A stretch of 64,000 nt of DNA. Origin: Bacteroidales bacterium (GTDB lineage: Bacteria; Bacteroidota; Bacteroidia; Bacteroidales; UBA3824). Shown in pieces: positions 63,202 to 64,000 of the stretch. Positions within the stretch are counted from its first letter, which is position 1, and each line of letters starts with the position of its first letter. The translations under genes were made by a program, and so were the position numbers. Under the pieces are notes generated by a model. The model had not been told where the DNA came from. It saw nothing but the letters and a program-made list of their open reading frames with translations, and searched no databases. The stretch lies in contig JAEERW010000010.1 in NCBI GenBank assembly GCA_016286055.1, positions 1 through 64,000 on the forward strand, in the 5' to 3' direction.

Positions 63202-64000
63202 TCAGTTGTCGCGCCAGTTTTGATTACGTTTATATTCAAAGCCTTGGAATAGATGCGATTTGAATGCAAGAGTAAAGTTGTAGCTCTTATACACACCAAA
63301 CGGAATAATATAAAAACTAAGACCAAAGCAATGCAAATCGCGCGTTACAGAGAGCGACGAAGTAGAGAATTTACCTTCTTGAATATCATATCCTGAGGAA
63401 ATACTCATACTCCATTTATCGGTAAAAGTAACTGAACCAGAAATATTAATAATCTGACTAACAGTAGCAGGCTTTCGCGAAGGTTTTGCATAAGAAAAAG
63501 AGTATGTGCCGCTAATAGACCAAGGTATACTATAATAAGCATATTCATTGTTGTCTTGTTCGCTACGTTTTTTACGATCAAGAAGTTGTTGACGTTCAAG
63601 ACGACGCTCTTCCACCTCCTCGGCTGTTGCCACAATGTTGCCATAATCATCCACTTCGGCTTCATCACCGTAATCGGCAGACAATTTACTATCGGAATTA
63701 CTCGATGACTTATCTCGTGCAAAGGTTTTATTATCAATAGTATAAGAAGTAGAAATATTAACATCTGTAATTCTACCCCATCTACGACCATTTGTTTCTT
63801 TCATTAAATAGAACCGAGTTTTACGACCTGCACTATCAAGCATATAAGGGTCTAATTTGGCATTAAAATTAATGTTGGTTTTGTCAAACAAACGTGTACC
63901 AGCTTTAATAGTTATAATAGATAGCTTGCACGAATCGGCAGCAAGATTGTAAGAACCACTAATATCAAAGGACTCCAACAATTTAATTTTAGTATAATCA
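63202..64000 (-). CDS. lptD: LptD-like LPS assembly protein, C-terminal part
   Basis: The frame is open to the window edge, so the 5' part is missing. About 266 residues are visible: beta-barrel strands with alternating aromatic residues, an acidic/charged loop (about 3 kDa, with EEVEERRLERQQLLDRK), and the last strands YNFTLAFKSHLFQGFEYKRNQNWRDN-like end, typical of Bacteroidetes 'putative LPS assembly protein LptD'. It inserts lipopolysaccharide into the outer leaflet. Two bases separate it from the ATP-grasp gene. Confidence 0.78.
   Translation of the reverse strand, partial: DYTKIKLLESFDISGSYNLAADSCKLSIITIKAGTRLFDKTNINFNAKLDPYMLDSAGRKTRFYLMKETNGRRWGRITDVNISTSYTIDNKTFARDKSSSNSDSKLSADYGDEAEVDDYGNIVATAEEVEERRLERQQLLDRKKRSEQDNNEYAYYSIPWSISGTYSFSYAKPSRKPATVSQIINISGSVTFTDKWSMSISSGYDIQEGKFSTSSLSVTRDLHCFGLSFYIIPFGVYKSYNFTLAFKSHLFQGFEYKRNQNWRDN

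Overview
The window looks like chromosomal DNA of a Bacteroidetes bacterium, most likely Bacteroidales. The evidence is consistent. Many genes are preceded by the phylum's -10 element TAnnTTTG instead of a Shine-Dalgarno sequence. Lipoproteins and signal-peptide proteins are frequent. Several families typical of the phylum are present: GWxTD protein, GldI-like FKBP lipoprotein, a type IX secretion C-terminal domain, Bacteroidetes-type LptD and long TamB. Base composition is moderate to low in GC, with a clearly AT-richer stretch around 43.9-45.9 kb. No rRNA, CRISPR array or recognisable insertion sequence is visible.

Layout. 0-5.5 kb: a gluzincin-like protein, an unknown protein, a DUF4143-type AAA ATPase behind three 33-bp-spaced palindromes, and two lipoproteins. 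5.6-15.9 kb: envelope genes (M15 carboxypeptidase, TamB, small secreted proteins, NfeD plus flotillin), then two convergent, tail-overlapping tRNA-modification genes (miaA, queH). 16-23.4 kb: beta-helix protein, GWxTD lipoprotein, pckA, and an aspartate kinase-threonine synthase pair. 23.5-31.2 kb: a protein made of two fused SiaB-like kinase domains, two tRNA-Arg(ACG) genes, a chemoreceptor, a probable T9SS cargo protein and a GH3 glycosidase. 31.3-43.8 kb: transporter, acyltransferase, NagZ-like GH3, ndk, DHH phosphoesterase, GldI-like isomerase, a ParE-type toxin-antitoxin pair, topoisomerase IV subunit B, CDF transporter and an AlbA-type regulator with coding repeats. 44-49.2 kb: an accessory patch with a PrrC/RloC-like AAA protein, a putative tRNA-like small RNA, a DUF1848 protein, DUF3737, and a DUF3791/DUF3990 trio. 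49.2-53.1 kb: MalY-type lyase, PQQ-propeller protein, iron alcohol dehydrogenase. 53.2-59.2 kb: an expanded SiaB/SiaC partner-switching locus with a SpoIIE-type phosphatase. 59.2-64 kb: LolC-like permease, MCE/MlaD, CinA/PncC, an ATP-grasp protein and the C-terminal part of LptD.

How the parts work together. Outer-membrane biogenesis and lipid or lipoprotein traffic (TamB, LptD, MlaD, LolC-like, PlsC-like) form one theme. The most distinctive content is the signalling theme: three SiaC-type targets and two SiaB-type kinases in a B-C / B-C-C order, a membrane SpoIIE phosphatase 2 kb away, and a fused double SiaB protein 30 kb away next to a chemoreceptor. The known Pseudomonas output of this switch, a diguanylate cyclase, is not in the window. 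The second highlight is the AT-rich PrrC/RloC-like gene followed by a promoter-bearing, tRNA-like RNA. All functional statements rest on motif reading by eye; no database search was possible.
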